Assembly: GCA_001899685.1 (NCBI GenBank)
Contig: MKWG01000043.1
Location: 62,001 to 126,000, forward strand
Direction: 5' to 3'
Origin: Sphingobacteriales bacterium 44-15
GTDB lineage: Bacteria > Bacteroidota > Bacteroidia > Chitinophagales > Chitinophagaceae
Length of the DNA stretch: 64,000 nt
Each line of letters begins with the position of its first letter. The stretch's first letter is position 1. Below, piece by piece: positions 33,845-43,339 of the stretch. A program made the translations under genes and the position numbers. Below the pieces are notes generated by a model, which saw only the letters and a program-made list of their open reading frames with translations, had not been told where the DNA came from and ran no database searches.

Positions 33845-35323
33845 ATGAGTAAAGAAATTACTTCAAGAGCGCAGGATTATTCTCAATGGTATAACGATCT
33901 TATAATAAAGGGAGACCTGGCTGATTATTCAGCGGTAAGGGGATGCATGGTAATAAAACCGTATGGGTTTGCTCTTTGGGAGAACATGAGAGATCAGTTG
34001 GATAGGATGTTTAAAGCAACCGGTCATGTAAATGCCTATTTCCCTCTGTTTGTCCCCAAAAGTTTGTTTGAGGCTGAAGAAAAAAATGCTGAAGGGTTTG
34101 CAAAAGAATGTGCAATAGTAACCCATTACCGTCTCAAGACCGACCCGGATAAAAAGGGAAAACTGATGGTAGACCCTGAAGCAAAACTGGAAGAAGAACT
34201 TGTGGTTCGCCCCACAAGTGAGGCGATCATCTGGAATACTTATAAGACCTGGATCCAATCGTATCGTGATCTGCCTATTCTTGTAAACCAATGGGCAAAT
34301 GTTGTAAGATGGGAAATGCGCACCAGGCTTTTTTTGCGAACGGCGGAGTTTTTGTGGCAGGAAGGACATACAGCTCACGCTACTTCTGAAGAAGCAGTGG
34401 AAGAAACAGTTAAAATGCTGAATGTTTATGCTGAATTTGTGGAAACCTGGATGGCGCTGCCTGTAATAAAGGGTATAAAAACTCCCAATGAAAGGTTTGC
34501 CGGCGCTGTAGACACCTATTGCATCGAAGCATTAATGCAGGACGGGAAGGCGCTTCAGGCAGGTACATCCCATTTTCTGGGGCAAAATTTCGCCAAAGCC
34601 TTCGATGTGCAGTTCCTAAATAAAGACAATAAGCAGGAGTTTGTATGGGCAACCTCCTGGGGCGTATCCACCAGGCTGATCGGCGCACTGGTAATGGCCC
34701 ACAGCGATGATGAGGGGCTGGTTTTACCTCCTAAAATAGCCCCACTGCAGGTAGTGATCATCCCGATATATAAAGGCGAAGAACAAAAAATAGTTATCGA
34801 CACCAAAGTAAACAGCCTGATACAGGAGCTTAAAATCAAGGGAGTGCGTGTAAAATATGATGACAGCGATAATTCCCGACCAGGCTGGAAATTTGCAGAA
34901 TATGAGAAAAAAGGAGTTCCGGTGCGCATTGCCATAGGCGCCAGGGATATTGCTAATAATACTGCTGAAATAGCAAGAAGAGATACACGGGAAAAGCAAA
35001 CAGTGTCTATTGACGATTTACCGGGGCAGGTGATCAGACTACTTGACCAAATACAACAGGACATGTTTGAGCGTGCAAAAGTGTACCAGCAGGAACATAT
35101 TACACCTGCCGATAGCTGGGATGAGTTTGTAAAACTATTAAATGAAAAAGGCGGCTTTGTGGCAGCTCATTGGGACGGGACTGATGAAACCGAGCTGAAA
35201 ATTAAAGAACTAACAAAAGCTACCATAAGATGTATACCTTTAGAGAGCACCGAAGAAGAAGGGAAATGCATCTTAACAGGTAACCCAAGCCTGAGAAGAG
35301 TATTGTTTGCCCAGGCGTATTAG
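33845..35323 (+). CDS. proS: Prolyl-tRNA synthetase (archaeal/eukaryotic-like short type)
   Basis: A 492-residue class II aminoacyl-tRNA synthetase charging tRNA-Pro. It is the short ProS form without the bacterial editing (INS) domain. Class II motif 2 appears as [30 protein letters not shown], of which [14 protein letters not shown] is the signature (about 161-180), and motif 1 near [16 protein letters not shown]. The motif 3 region and anticodon-binding domain (about 285-390, [11 protein letters not shown]) follow, then a C-terminal zinc-type domain that here keeps only one Cys in [13 protein letters not shown], so zinc binding is doubtful. Bacteroidota commonly use this type. Start: ATG at 33845. 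An inverted repeat lies 11 bases after its stop. Confidence 0.96.
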   Translation: MSKEITSRAQDYSQWYNDLIIKGDLADYSAVRGCMVIKPYGFALWENMRDQLDRMFKATGHVNAYFPLFVPKSLFEAEEKNAEGFAKECAIVTHYRLKTDPDKKGKLMVDPEAKLEEELVVRPTSEAIIWNTYKTWIQSYRDLPILVNQWANVVRWEMRTRLFLRTAEFLWQEGHTAHATSEEAVEETVKMLNVYAEFVETWMALPVIKGIKTPNERFAGAVDTYCIEALMQDGKALQAGTSHFLGQNFAKAFDVQFLNKDNKQEFVWATSWGVSTRLIGALVMAHSDDEGLVLPPKIAPLQVVIIPIYKGEEQKIVIDTKVNSLIQELKIKGVRVKYDDSDNSRPGWKFAEYEKKGVPVRIAIGARDIANNTAEIARRDTREKQTVSIDDLPGQVIRLLDQIQQDMFERAKVYQQEHITPADSWDEFVKLLNEKGGFVAAHWDGTDETELKIKELTKATIRCIPLESTEEEGKCILTGNPSLRRVLFAQAY

Positions 35324-35324
35324 G

Positions 35325-35392
35325 TGAGAAGTGAGAGGATAAATGTGAGGGTCTCACATTTATCCTCTGCCGTTTCACGCTTAACTTAACAC
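35325..35392. repeat. Dispersed repeat family element with 16-bp perfect inverted repeat
   Basis: AGAGGATAAATGTGAG (35334-35349) and CTCACATTTATCCTCT (35353-35368) are perfect complements with a 3-base loop. They are followed by CGTTTCACGCTTAACTTAACAC, whose style matches the ends of the other dispersed copies. The stem begins 11 bases after the proS stop and probably ends its transcript, although the U-tract is poor. Confidence 0.65.
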
Positions 35393-35422
35393 CAGCGTCC
35401 GCCATCAGATAATTTACCGCTT

Positions 35423-35752
35423 ATGCTTCTTGTCCATTACATATTATGGGGTGACTGGCTCGAAAAGCATATGCTTCAATGCCCATTTGTAAAATACTTA
35501 CATATAGAATGCCCCGGCTGCGGTATGCAACGAAGCCTTATTGCATTATGCAGGGGTGATATTGCCTCTTCGCTTACGCTATACCCTGCCTTAATTCCCC
35601 TTATAATGCTTCTGGCATATACTACGCTGCATCTTTTCTACAAATTTGCCAACGGTCCAAAAATTATCATATCTGCACAGATAATTGTAGTATCCACTGT
35701 TGTAGTTCATTATATTTATAAAATAATAATTCATCACACCATTTTTCATTAA
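35423..35752 (+). CDS. DUF2752 membrane protein
   Basis: A 109-residue protein with the DUF2752 core CPFVKYLHIECPGCGMQRS (about 19-37), in which three cysteines and the PGCG turn are diagnostic, followed by ALCRGDIASSLTLYPALIP. Two or three hydrophobic stretches (about 49-70 and 78-100) suggest an inner-membrane protein. The family is widespread but has no known function; the conserved cysteines could bind metal or form a disulfide. The next gene, another small membrane protein, begins 6 bases after the stop, so the two are surely co-transcribed. Start: ATG at 35423. Confidence 0.85.
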   Translation: MLLVHYILWGDWLEKHMLQCPFVKYLHIECPGCGMQRSLIALCRGDIASSLTLYPALIPLIMLLAYTTLHLFYKFANGPKIIISAQIIVVSTVVVHYIYKIIIHHTIFH

Positions 35753-35758
35753 TACATT

Positions 35759-36109
35759 ATGCAGGAAGAAACCTCCATATTTGCGTCGCAATCCCAGCGT
35801 CCCCTTCCCAATGCTTCAGCCGTATTAGCCTTAGGGATCATTTCAATTGTAGGCTGCTGCTGCTATGGCCTGCCGGGACTTATATGCGCCATAGTAGCGC
35901 TTATCCTGTATGCCCAGGATGCAAAATTGTATACAGCCAACCCGGAATTATATACCCCGTCCTCTTACAGCAATTTAAAAGCAGGAAGAATATGCGCCAT
36001 GATAGGCCTAATCCCTTCCATACTCCTGGTACTCTTCATAATATTCATCATGATCACCGCCGGTTTTGGGATGCTATCCAACCCTCAGGACTTTTTTAAT
36101 AAAATTTAG
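35759..36109 (+). CDS. CCC motif membrane protein (DUF4190-like)
   Basis: A 116-residue protein with two membrane helices: LALGIISIVGCCCYGLPGLI (about 23-42, containing the CCC motif) continuing into CAIVALILY, and ICAMIGLIPSILLVLFIIFIMIT near the C-terminus. Between them is a short hydrophilic part, YTANPELYTPSSYSNLKAGR. This matches the CCC-motif family found in Bacteroidota, often next to DUF2752 genes as here. A role is not known; the pair may form one small membrane complex. The preceding gene ends six bases upstream, and a promoter for the toxin-antitoxin pair follows. Start: ATG at 35759. Confidence 0.8.
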   Translation: MQEETSIFASQSQRPLPNASAVLALGIISIVGCCCYGLPGLICAIVALILYAQDAKLYTANPELYTPSSYSNLKAGRICAMIGLIPSILLVLFIIFIMITAGFGMLSNPQDFFNKI

Positions 36110-36141
36110 AGAAAAAATTAGAAAACCCGGACAAATGACCG

Positions 36142-36149
36142 TAATTTTG
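36142..36149 (+). promoter_or_regulatory. Promoter -7 box of the Xre/RES pair
   Basis: TAATTTTG matches the -7 consensus exactly, 25 bases before the antitoxin ATG. TTAG about 20 bases upstream is a weak -33. Antitoxins of this family usually repress their own promoter, but no clear operator repeat was identified. Confidence 0.45.
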
Positions 36150-36174
36150 GGACATAAGACAGAAAGGAAAAATT

Positions 36175-36708
36175 ATGGCATATTCCAAAAAGACACCCAG
36201 GCATACAGAAAACAATATGGTTGAAGAACCAGCAGCTATATACTATACTTCAGGAATTACGGCTGCTCTTCAAAATTTCATAACACGTTCCATTCATTTA
36301 CTCGGCATGAATGGCATGCCTTCCTTTTCCAATGTAAGAAGCACTTCAGATTTTATTGCCGTGATCAGAAACGGAGTTCCTAAAAAAGCACTTGACAACC
36401 TGATAGATAATACCGGTATCACTATTCCGGAAATATCAAATATCATCAGAACTTCAGACCGAACGCTCAGAAGATATACTCCATCGCAAAAGCTCAACCC
36501 TGAGCAATCTGAAAGGATCATAGAATTGGCCAAGCTTTACAGCCGGGGTGAAGAAGTATTCGGTAATATGGATTCATTTAAAACCTGGATGAATAGTTCT
36601 GTAATGGCGCTCGGCAATAAAAAGCCAAAAGAGTTTCTTGATACTTCAATAGGTATTGATCTGCTGATGAATGAGCTTGGTAAAATAGAACATGGAATTT
36701 TTGCATAA
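36175..36708 (+). CDS. Xre/MbcA/ParS-type antitoxin (DUF2384)
   Basis: A 177-residue antitoxin of the Xre-RES class. The N-terminal half is helical and less conserved. A helix-turn-helix-like stretch lies around residues 80-105 (GITIPEISNIIRTSDRTLRRY), which would bind the operator. The C-terminal MbcA/ParS toxin-binding domain (about 120-175) shows SERIIELAKLYSRGEEVFGN, FKTWMNSSVMALGNKKPKE and SIGIDLLMNELGKIEHGIF, which inserts into the active site of RES toxins. It is translationally coupled to the toxin gene: its TAA overlaps the toxin ATG by one base (TAATG at 36706-36710). A consensus -7 box lies upstream. Type II antitoxin by family and context. Confidence 0.9.
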   Translation: MAYSKKTPRHTENNMVEEPAAIYYTSGITAALQNFITRSIHLLGMNGMPSFSNVRSTSDFIAVIRNGVPKKALDNLIDNTGITIPEISNIIRTSDRTLRRYTPSQKLNPEQSERIIELAKLYSRGEEVFGNMDSFKTWMNSSVMALGNKKPKEFLDTSIGIDLLMNELGKIEHGIFA

Positions 36709-37169
36709 TGACGGACGTTTACCGCATCAGCAAATGCCAGTATATAGATGATTTGAAAGGCACCGGATCTGCAGCCTATACCGGAAGATGGCACAGTAAA
36801 GGAACTTATATTTTATATACTGCAGCCAGTCCCTCACTGGCATTGCTTGAAAGTGTTGTGCATCTTGCTGCCATTCCGCTTCTCGATTACTGTATGATAT
36901 CTTTAAAGATACCGGATGATAATGTATTGATAATGGATATCGCTTCCCTTCCACCCTATTGGGCAGACAATCCTGCACATTCCTCTTTAGGTATGATCGG
37001 TGATAAGTTCGTGAAAGCAAACAAATATCTCGCCATGCGGGTTCCTTCAGTCATTATGCCGGAAGAATACAACGTGCTCATTAATCCCAATCACAAGGAT
37101 TTTGAAAAAGTGACAATCAATTACAGGAGGAAAATACCTATTGACAGGCGATTCTTCAAAACAGTATAG
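36708..37169 (+). CDS. RES domain NAD+ phosphorylase toxin
   Basis: A 153-residue toxin of the RES family, named for a conserved Arg, Glu and Ser. Here they appear to be Arg27 in GRWHSKG, Glu48 in LALLESVVH and Ser114 in RVPSVIMPEEYN. Characterised members (MbcT of Mycobacterium tuberculosis, Res of Photorhabdus) deplete cellular NAD+ by phosphorolysis and stop growth. MPEEYNVLINPNHKDF is the usual final motif. Nothing is truncated, so the toxin is likely functional and held inactive by the antitoxin encoded upstream with a one-base overlap. The 3' end is nearly adjacent to ribBA on the other strand (5 bases). The pair may serve stress response or phage defence. Confidence 0.92.
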   Translation: MTDVYRISKCQYIDDLKGTGSAAYTGRWHSKGTYILYTAASPSLALLESVVHLAAIPLLDYCMISLKIPDDNVLIMDIASLPPYWADNPAHSSLGMIGDKFVKANKYLAMRVPSVIMPEEYNVLINPNHKDFEKVTINYRRKIPIDRRFFKTV

Positions 37170-37173
37170 TTCT

Positions 37174-38385
37174 CTATTTCAGGATTTCATGTCCCAACTT
37201 ATCGCGTTTTGTTTGCAGATATTTTTCATTGTGCGGATTGGGACAAATACGCAATGGAACATTTTCCACCACGTCCAGACCATACCCCTGCAACCCAACC
37301 CGTTTACGTGGGTTATTGCTGATCAGGCGCATTTTATTAACACCAAGGTATCGTAAAATCTGGGCACCTACGCCATAATCTCTTTCATCCATTTTAAATC
37401 CCAAATGAAGATTAGCTTCAACGGTGTCCATGCCTTCTTCCTGCAGCTTATAAGCTTTTAGTTTATTTACCAATCCTATGCCCCTGCCCTCCTGGTTCAT
37501 ATACAATACCACTCCTTTTCCTTCCTTTTCTACCATCTTCATTGCTTCATGCAATTGTTCACCGCAATCACAGCGGAGTGATCCTAATATATCACCGGTA
37601 AAGCACGAAGAGTGCACCCTTACAAGCACCGGTTCATCTTTTTGCCATTCTCCCTTTATCAATGCCATGTGCTCTCCGCTGGAAAGATTGTTCCTTTCCT
37701 TAAAAATCACCAGTTTAAAATCTCCGAACTTTGTAGGCATATTTACCCGAACGATCTCTTCAATAAGCGAATCCGCTTTAAGCCTGTATTCGATCAGGTC
37801 TTTAATGGTAATGAGCTTAAGATCAAATTTTTTTGCGATCTCCTGCAGTTGAGGTAATCTCGCCATAGTGCCGTCATCATTCATAATTTCCACAAGTACC
37901 CCGCCATAGGGCGCATCAAATCCGGCCAAACGGGCTAAATCAATGGTGGCTTCTGTATGCCCGGTTCTTCTCAGCACTCCGCCCGCTTTTGCTTTTAAGG
38001 GAAAAACATGGCCGGGACGTCCTAATTCTTCGGGTTTGGTTTTTGGATTAATCAAAGCCAGTATAGTTTTTGACCGGTCATGAGCAGAGATGCCGGTCGT
38101 ACATCCATGCCCCAGCAGATCAACGGAGACGGTAAAAGGCGTCTCATGAAGAGAGGTATTGCTGTTTACCATCATGTCGAGGTGCAATTCCGCACACCGT
38201 TCCTCGGTAAGTGGGGCACATACAAGGCCTCTGCCGTATTTTGTCATGAAATTAATAACCTCCGGAGTTGCATTTTGCGCCGCAGTAATAAAATCACCTT
38301 CATTTTCACGGTCTTCGTCGTCCACCACAATTACTAATTTTCCGTTCTTTATATCTTCTATCGCACTCTCAATGCTGTCAAACAT
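37174..38385 (-). CDS. ribBA: Bifunctional DHBP synthase / GTP cyclohydrolase II
   Basis: A 403-residue fusion starting riboflavin synthesis. The N-terminal RibB part (about 1-205) converts ribulose-5-phosphate to dihydroxybutanone phosphate; its acidic metal loop is [12 protein letters not shown] (residues 22-33), and [14 protein letters not shown] also belongs here. The C-terminal RibA part (about 210-400) opens GTP to the pyrimidine precursor. Its zinc cysteines are in [19 protein letters not shown], followed by [12 protein letters not shown] and [15 protein letters not shown]. Both halves keep their key residues. No other rib genes are present and no FMN riboswitch fits the short upstream region. 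A perfect -7 box lies upstream. Start: ATG at 38385. It converges with the toxin gene. Confidence 0.96.
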   Translation of the reverse strand: MFDSIESAIEDIKNGKLVIVVDDEDRENEGDFITAAQNATPEVINFMTKYGRGLVCAPLTEERCAELHLDMMVNSNTSLHETPFTVSVDLLGHGCTTGISAHDRSKTILALINPKTKPEELGRPGHVFPLKAKAGGVLRRTGHTEATIDLARLAGFDAPYGGVLVEIMNDDGTMARLPQLQEIAKKFDLKLITIKDLIEYRLKADSLIEEIVRVNMPTKFGDFKLVIFKERNNLSSGEHMALIKGEWQKDEPVLVRVHSSCFTGDILGSLRCDCGEQLHEAMKMVEKEGKGVVLYMNQEGRGIGLVNKLKAYKLQEEGMDTVEANLHLGFKMDERDYGVGAQILRYLGVNKMRLISNNPRKRVGLQGYGLDVVENVPLRICPNPHNEKYLQTKRDKLGHEILK

Positions 38386-38399
38386 TCTGCAATTTTTTG

Positions 38400-38407
38400 C
38401 AAAGTTA
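38400..38407 (-). promoter_or_regulatory. Probable -7 box of ribBA
   Basis: On the minus strand TAACTTTG matches TAnnTTTG exactly, 14 bases before the ATG at 38385. A -33 element is not evident, and the leader would be nearly absent. Confidence 0.4.
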
Positions 38408-38564
38408 CGGATTCAACCAGTAGTGAGCAGCATTTGAAAAATAGTAGCAGGGGAATACATTACCTTATTTTAAAATGTGTCAAAAATCATAATAATATGT
38501 TAACCTTTTCGACGTCATTTTCGTCCAGTTTGATTTTTCTTTGTGCTGAGAAAAAACATCTGTT

Positions 38565-41500
38565 ATGCAAACACTGAGAAAACTTTTAATCACATTATTT
38601 ACATTATTTTTTGCCCACACCCTGCTGGGGCAGGTTACCACCAGCAGCATGAGTGGCGTTGTTTCGGATGAGCAAAATGCACCTCTTGTTGGAGCCACTG
38701 TAGTAATTATCCATACGCCAACGGGGTCAAAGTATACTACGTCGAGCCAGACCGGAGGATACTTCAGCTTCCCGAATATTGTTCCCGGAGGACCCTATAC
38801 TATAACAGTTTCTTATGTGGGTCTGGCTGAATATAAAAGAACAGATATCAATGTTCCGCTGGGCGATAAATATGACATTTCGGTACAACTGACTTCTGCA
38901 GCAAAAGAACTTGAAGCAGTGGTAATAAGCGGGCGCAAATCGAATGTAATCAAAACCGGGGCTGCCACCAGCATAACAAGGACCCAGATATTAAATACTC
39001 CCAATATAAGCCGCAGCCTTACAGGCCTTACAAAACTCACCCCTCAAAGCAACGGAAACAGCTTTGCAGGTATGAATAACCGCTATAACAATATAACTAT
39101 TGACGGCTCTGTATTCAATAATAATTTCGGCAGATCGGGAGACGGAATGGTACCCGGCGGCGGTTTATCCATATCGCTTGACGCCATTGACCAGATACAG
39201 GTAAACCTGTCTCCTTTTGATGTCAGGCAGGCCGGTTTTGTTGGGGGAGGTATTAACGCTGTTACCAGGAGAGGCACGAATGATTTTTATGCTACGGCAT
39301 ATACCTTTCAAAGGTTTAAAAGCTTTTACGGCACTAAGGTTGCCGATGGAACGGCTGATAATTCCAACCTTTCCAGTAAAGTATACGGAGGCAGCATAGG
39401 CGGCGCAATTATAAAAAACAAGCTTTTCTTCTTTGTAAATGCTGAAAAAGAAAACAGTACAAGACCGGGACAAATATGGCTTGCCAACAGGGCTGAAACC
39501 GCTAACAACCCGATGGTTACCCCGGTGCTTGCTTCCGATCTTGACAAACTGAGCCAGTTCCTGAAATCAGAATATAATTATGAAACCGGCCCCTATGAGA
39601 AATATAATTTTGGTCTTGACAATTATAAACTTCTGGGACGTATTGACTGGAATATATCCGACAAGCACCGTTTAACATTACGCTATACGCAATCCAAGAC
39701 AGAGGATGATGAGCAGGTAAATAATTCCAGTACAATAGGAAGTTCTTTTGGAAATGGCAGAAGGGCGGGCAGCACAGGCGGTATGGCATACGCCAATTCA
39801 AACTTCAAGAACAATACCACTGTTAAATCCGGAGTAGCAGAGCTAAATTCAAATTTCAGTAAAAAAATATCTAACCAGATACTGGCCTCTTATACCGACA
39901 ACCGGCCTACAAGAGTACCCCCAAGCATTGTTCCTTTTGTTGATATTATGAAGGATCCCAATACCGTTTATATTTCTTTCGGTACCGATCTGTTTTCTTA
40001 TAAAAACTATATTGTGGATAAGGCATTCAACGCCGCTGAAAACCTCACTTTTAATTTCAGCAAACACATCTTAACGGTGGGCGGCAGCTTTGATCACATG
40101 GAGTTCCAGAATTCATTTACCAGCGGTTCCGGCGGAGGCTATTACAGGTACGCTTCCCTCCAGGATTTTCTTGATAAGAAGCAGCCTGTTGTATTTGCTG
40201 TTTCCTACGATCCCAGTAACCCTAAAGGAATAGCTGTACCTGCAGCAAAATTCAACCAGTTAGGCGTATATATTCAGGATGTATGGTCACCCAACAGTTA
40301 TTTTAAACTTACTTACGGGCTGAGGGTGGATAAGCCTTCTTATCCTTATACCCCACCCAGGAACCCTGCTCTGGAAGAGGTAACATTTAAAGATGAAAAC
40401 GGGAATGATGAACATTTCGATGTAAGCCAGTTTCCCAAATCAAGATTCCTTGTTTCGCCAAGAGTTGGATTTACCTACGATGTGGAGCACGACAAATCAG
40501 TTATCATCCGCGGAGGAACAGGCGTTTTCACCGGGCGTATTCCTTTCATCTGGCTGGTAAACCAGGTGGGAGATAACGGGGTCATACGTGCACAATACCA
40601 GGCTTCTAATACGGAGCTGGCTAATATCACTTATAATACAGACAGAACAACATATATTCCTACGAATCCGCCCCCAGTAGGCCAAAGTATTCCCAGTGGT
40701 TCAAGCTATAGTGCAACTGCCAGAGATTTTAAAATGCCCCAGGTATGGAGAACAAACCTCGCTTTCGACAAAAAAATCGCGCCGAACACGCTGCTTAGTT
40801 TTGAATTTATATACACCAAAATGATCAACAATGTATATTACAGGAATGATAATCTTGGACCGCAGTCGGGAACGCTGGGCGGCGTCGGAGATAACAGACC
40901 GATCTATACTACAAGATTGAACCCGGACATTAACAGGCTGGCAGTATTAGACAATATTAACAAGGGGTCGAGCTTCTCTTTTACCCCCATGATACAGAAA
41001 TCTTTTGCTAACGGATGGGAAGCCAGCCTCGCCTATACGTACACTTTTGCACAGGATGTTGCCATAGGCTCCAGCGACCAGGCAGCAAGCGGATGGACCA
41101 CTAATAATATAGTAGCAAATCCCAATAAGCCGGAATTGGGATATTCAAATTTTGCCGTACCACACCGCATCGTTGGCTCAGCATCATATAAATTGAATTA
41201 TCTGAGCCAAAAGATGGCAACAACCTTTGGCATATATTACAGTGCCAGCAGCCAGGAACGGTTCAGCTACAGGTATAGCGGAGATATCAATGGCGACGGT
41301 GCGTCAAATGATATTATCTATATTCCGAAAGATCCTTCTGAAATACAATTCCAGGAAGGATATAAAGCCGGTGGTGTTACTTACACCGCCAAACAACAAA
41401 GCGATGCATTCTTTACCTTTATTGAAAATGATAAATACCTGCGTAAACATAAAGGACAGTATATGGACAGGTACGGAGCAACGCTGCCGTGGAATCATCT

Positions 41501-41801
41501 TGTAGATTTAAGAATTCTCCAGGACTTTTATGTAAGAACAGGAAATAAAACTCATACTATCCGTATCAGCGCCGATGTAACTAATTTCCTTAATCTTTTA
41601 AACAAGGACTGGGGTTATAAGTATAATTACGGCTTCGGTACATTCCAGGACCAGGCGCTCCTCGGTCTTGCTTCAGGCTTTAATAAAGCTAACCCGGTAT
41701 ATACTTTTAACCCGGCAGGACCATCCAGAGTATATCAGCCTAATTACTCTACCGCAAGCACGTGGGGATTGGTACTGGGATTAAGATATATTTTCAACTG
41801 A
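38565..41801 (+). CDS. TonB-dependent receptor, Oar-like, with CarboxypepD_reg domain
   Basis: A 1078-residue outer-membrane receptor with a signal peptide (1-22, ending LLGQ). A CarboxypepD_reg beta-sandwich (about 28-115) contains MSGVVSDEQNAPLVGATV. The plug (about 120-235) includes YNNITIDGSVFNNNFG and ISLDAIDQIQVNLSPFDVRQ. The rest is a 22-stranded barrel ending in WGLVLGLRYIFN. The sequence resembles the Oar group of TonB-dependent proteins rather than SusC: no SusD partner follows. A classical TonB box is not obvious. In the C-terminal part the Asp/Asn-rich GDINGDGASNDIIYIP may bind calcium. Oar proteins have been linked to adhesion, signalling or protein-peptide uptake, but the substrate here is not known. 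Monocistronic; a terminator follows. Confidence 0.9.
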   Translation: MQTLRKLLITLFTLFFAHTLLGQVTTSSMSGVVSDEQNAPLVGATVVIIHTPTGSKYTTSSQTGGYFSFPNIVPGGPYTITVSYVGLAEYKRTDINVPLGDKYDISVQLTSAAKELEAVVISGRKSNVIKTGAATSITRTQILNTPNISRSLTGLTKLTPQSNGNSFAGMNNRYNNITIDGSVFNNNFGRSGDGMVPGGGLSISLDAIDQIQVNLSPFDVRQAGFVGGGINAVTRRGTNDFYATAYTFQRFKSFYGTKVADGTADNSNLSSKVYGGSIGGAIIKNKLFFFVNAEKENSTRPGQIWLANRAETANNPMVTPVLASDLDKLSQFLKSEYNYETGPYEKYNFGLDNYKLLGRIDWNISDKHRLTLRYTQSKTEDDEQVNNSSTIGSSFGNGRRAGSTGGMAYANSNFKNNTTVKSGVAELNSNFSKKISNQILASYTDNRPTRVPPSIVPFVDIMKDPNTVYISFGTDLFSYKNYIVDKAFNAAENLTFNFSKHILTVGGSFDHMEFQNSFTSGSGGGYYRYASLQDFLDKKQPVVFAVSYDPSNPKGIAVPAAKFNQLGVYIQDVWSPNSYFKLTYGLRVDKPSYPYTPPRNPALEEVTFKDENGNDEHFDVSQFPKSRFLVSPRVGFTYDVEHDKSVIIRGGTGVFTGRIPFIWLVNQVGDNGVIRAQYQASNTELANITYNTDRTTYIPTNPPPVGQSIPSGSSYSATARDFKMPQVWRTNLAFDKKIAPNTLLSFEFIYTKMINNVYYRNDNLGPQSGTLGGVGDNRPIYTTRLNPDINRLAVLDNINKGSSFSFTPMIQKSFANGWEASLAYTYTFAQDVAIGSSDQAASGWTTNNIVANPNKPELGYSNFAVPHRIVGSASYKLNYLSQKMATTFGIYYSASSQERFSYRYSGDINGDGASNDIIYIPKDPSEIQFQEGYKAGGVTYTAKQQSDAFFTFIENDKYLRKHKGQYMDRYGATLPWNHLVDLRILQDFYVRTGNKTHTIRISADVTNFLNLLNKDWGYKYNYGFGTFQDQALLGLASGFNKANPVYTFNPAGPSRVYQPNYSTASTWGLVLGLRYIFN

Positions 41802-41811
41802 TGTAGTGCCA

Positions 41812-41862
41812 TATAGAACGTGAGACGACAAATGTAAAACGTGAGAAATGTGAAAGGAACTT
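41812..41862. repeat. Short element of the dispersed GTGAGA/CGTGAAA repeat family
   Basis: AGAACGTGAGACGACAAATG and AAACGTGAGAAATGTGAAAGG follow the receptor stop codon directly. The same words build the larger copies elsewhere in the window. It appears to be a partial copy. Confidence 0.5.
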
Positions 41863-41890
41863 ATATTCAACCAGGACAATAAATTTGTCA

Positions 41891-41925
41891 CCAGGGGCCG
41901 GTCAAAAGATCAGCCCCTGTTTTTA
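41891..41925 (+). terminator. Intrinsic terminator of the TonB receptor gene
   Basis: CAGGGGC (41892-41898) pairs with GCCCCTG (41913-41919) and inner bases GTC and GAC-like GATC extend the stem; TTTTTAT follows. It overlaps the stop of the convergent transporter gene by a few bases and may act in both directions. Confidence 0.65.
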
Positions 41926-43224
41926 TTCAGGTATTGCCGTCGGCGCCGGTGTTTTCCCCAGCTTATATCCTTTAACAGCGTAAAATGCGATCATAATATA
42001 ACAGGGCACTACTAACCAGTACGCCTGGTGAAAAGAATATTTGTCAGCAAGCCTTCCATAAATAAGCGGCAAAATAGCTCCTCCGCCTATTGCCATGATC
42101 AGCAGGGATGAACCAATTTTAGTAAATTTTCCAAGGCCATCTATCGCCAGGGGCCAGATAGAAGGCCACATCAATGAATTGGCCAGCCCCAGTAAGGCTA
42201 CAAAGCTGATAGAAGTATATCCCTGGGTAAACAAAGCTCCCAAAGCAAAAATAATAGCACAAAATGCCGAGATCTTCAATGCCTGCCGTTGTGAGATATA
42301 TTTGGGTATGCATATTATGCCCACAATATAACCTATAAGCATTCCAACAAGTGTGAGACTGGTAAAAAATTTTGCTGTTGACATGGGAATCCCCTGTGAT
42401 GCACCATAGTTAATAATAGTATCCCCGGCAATTACTTCCACACCTACATATAAGAATAAAGTAATGACCCCAATGATCAGGTGCGGAAACTGGAAAATAT
42501 TTGTTTTATGCTTATTGCTGATGCCAGTGGCTTCGTCTTCCAGTTCCGTATCTATTTCAGGCAGTGAAGAAAAGTAAACCAAAGCGGCCAACAGCACAAG
42601 CAATACGGTCATAACAGTATAAGGCAAGATCACCCGATGGGCAAGCGCATTTAGCGCCGCTATTTTTTCATCGCCAGTTATCTTATCTATTTTACTTTGC
42701 AGTTTATCAGCATCTCCAAGCACAATTGCACCAAGAATAAGAGGTGCTACAGCGCCTGCCACCCCGTTACATATCCCTACAATACTGATCCTTTTAGCTG
42801 CGCTTTCTTTTGGACCAAGAATAGTCACATAAGGATTTGACGCCGTTTGAAGAATAGACAACCCCGTTCCCTGAACAAATAACCCCAGCAGAAAAACACT
42901 GTATGTCCGTGAAAGTGCTGCAGGAATAAAAAGCAGAGCTCCGGCAGCCATGATCAATAAGCCCAGTGCCATTCCCTTTTTAAATCCTGTATATTTCAGC
43001 ACTACAGAGGAAGGAAGGGCCATAATAAAGTAGGAGATGTAAAAGGCAAAAGCTACAAGGTAAGAGGAAACAACATCCTCCAACTGACAGGCGATCTTCA
43101 GGTAGGGGATCAGCACAGAGCCCAGCCAGGTAACAAAGCCAAATACAAAAAACAGTACACCAATAATTACAAGAGGGTGAAGACCTTGTTTTTTTGAAAC
43201 TGCGGAGCCGGAGTATACATTCAT
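41923..43224 (-). CDS. Sugar MFS transporter (FucP/GluP family)
   Basis: A 433-residue inner-membrane protein with twelve hydrophobic helices, related to the fucose permease FucP and glucose/galactose transporter GluP of the major facilitator superfamily. It begins with LHPLVIIGVLFFVFGFVTWL, which is the characteristic first helix (FFxxGFxTxLN in FucP), and has LQTASNPYVTILGPKESAAKR, very typical of this group. QGTGLSILQTASNPYV carries the Asn-Pro involved in sugar specificity. Import is expected to be proton-driven. The sugar cannot be named from sequence. No sugar kinase gene is adjacent, but the sugar-acid genes at 47-49.5 kb might use related substrates. Start: ATG at 43224. Convergent with the TonB receptor. 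Confidence 0.9.
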   Translation of the reverse strand: MNVYSGSAVSKKQGLHPLVIIGVLFFVFGFVTWLGSVLIPYLKIACQLEDVVSSYLVAFAFYISYFIMALPSSVVLKYTGFKKGMALGLLIMAAGALLFIPAALSRTYSVFLLGLFVQGTGLSILQTASNPYVTILGPKESAAKRISIVGICNGVAGAVAPLILGAIVLGDADKLQSKIDKITGDEKIAALNALAHRVILPYTVMTVLLVLLAALVYFSSLPEIDTELEDEATGISNKHKTNIFQFPHLIIGVITLFLYVGVEVIAGDTIINYGASQGIPMSTAKFFTSLTLVGMLIGYIVGIICIPKYISQRQALKISAFCAIIFALGALFTQGYTSISFVALLGLANSLMWPSIWPLAIDGLGKFTKIGSSLLIMAIGGGAILPLIYGRLADKYSFHQAYWLVVPCYIMIAFYAVKGYKLGKTPAPTAIPE

Positions 43225-43339
43225 ATAATGCTGGAAATTTTAATCCGGGGGATTCCACACCGGGTATATGTAGCCAGAGGAAAAATTAAAGCTGACATAC
43301 CTGCAAACGGGAAAAATACTTCCACCGTTGAAAAGAACC

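Noticed and set aside
38386-38564. FMN riboswitch upstream of ribBA
   Set aside because: The promoter-like -7 box is 14 bases from the ATG, leaving no room for the roughly 140-base aptamer, and the conserved FMN motifs are not seen.
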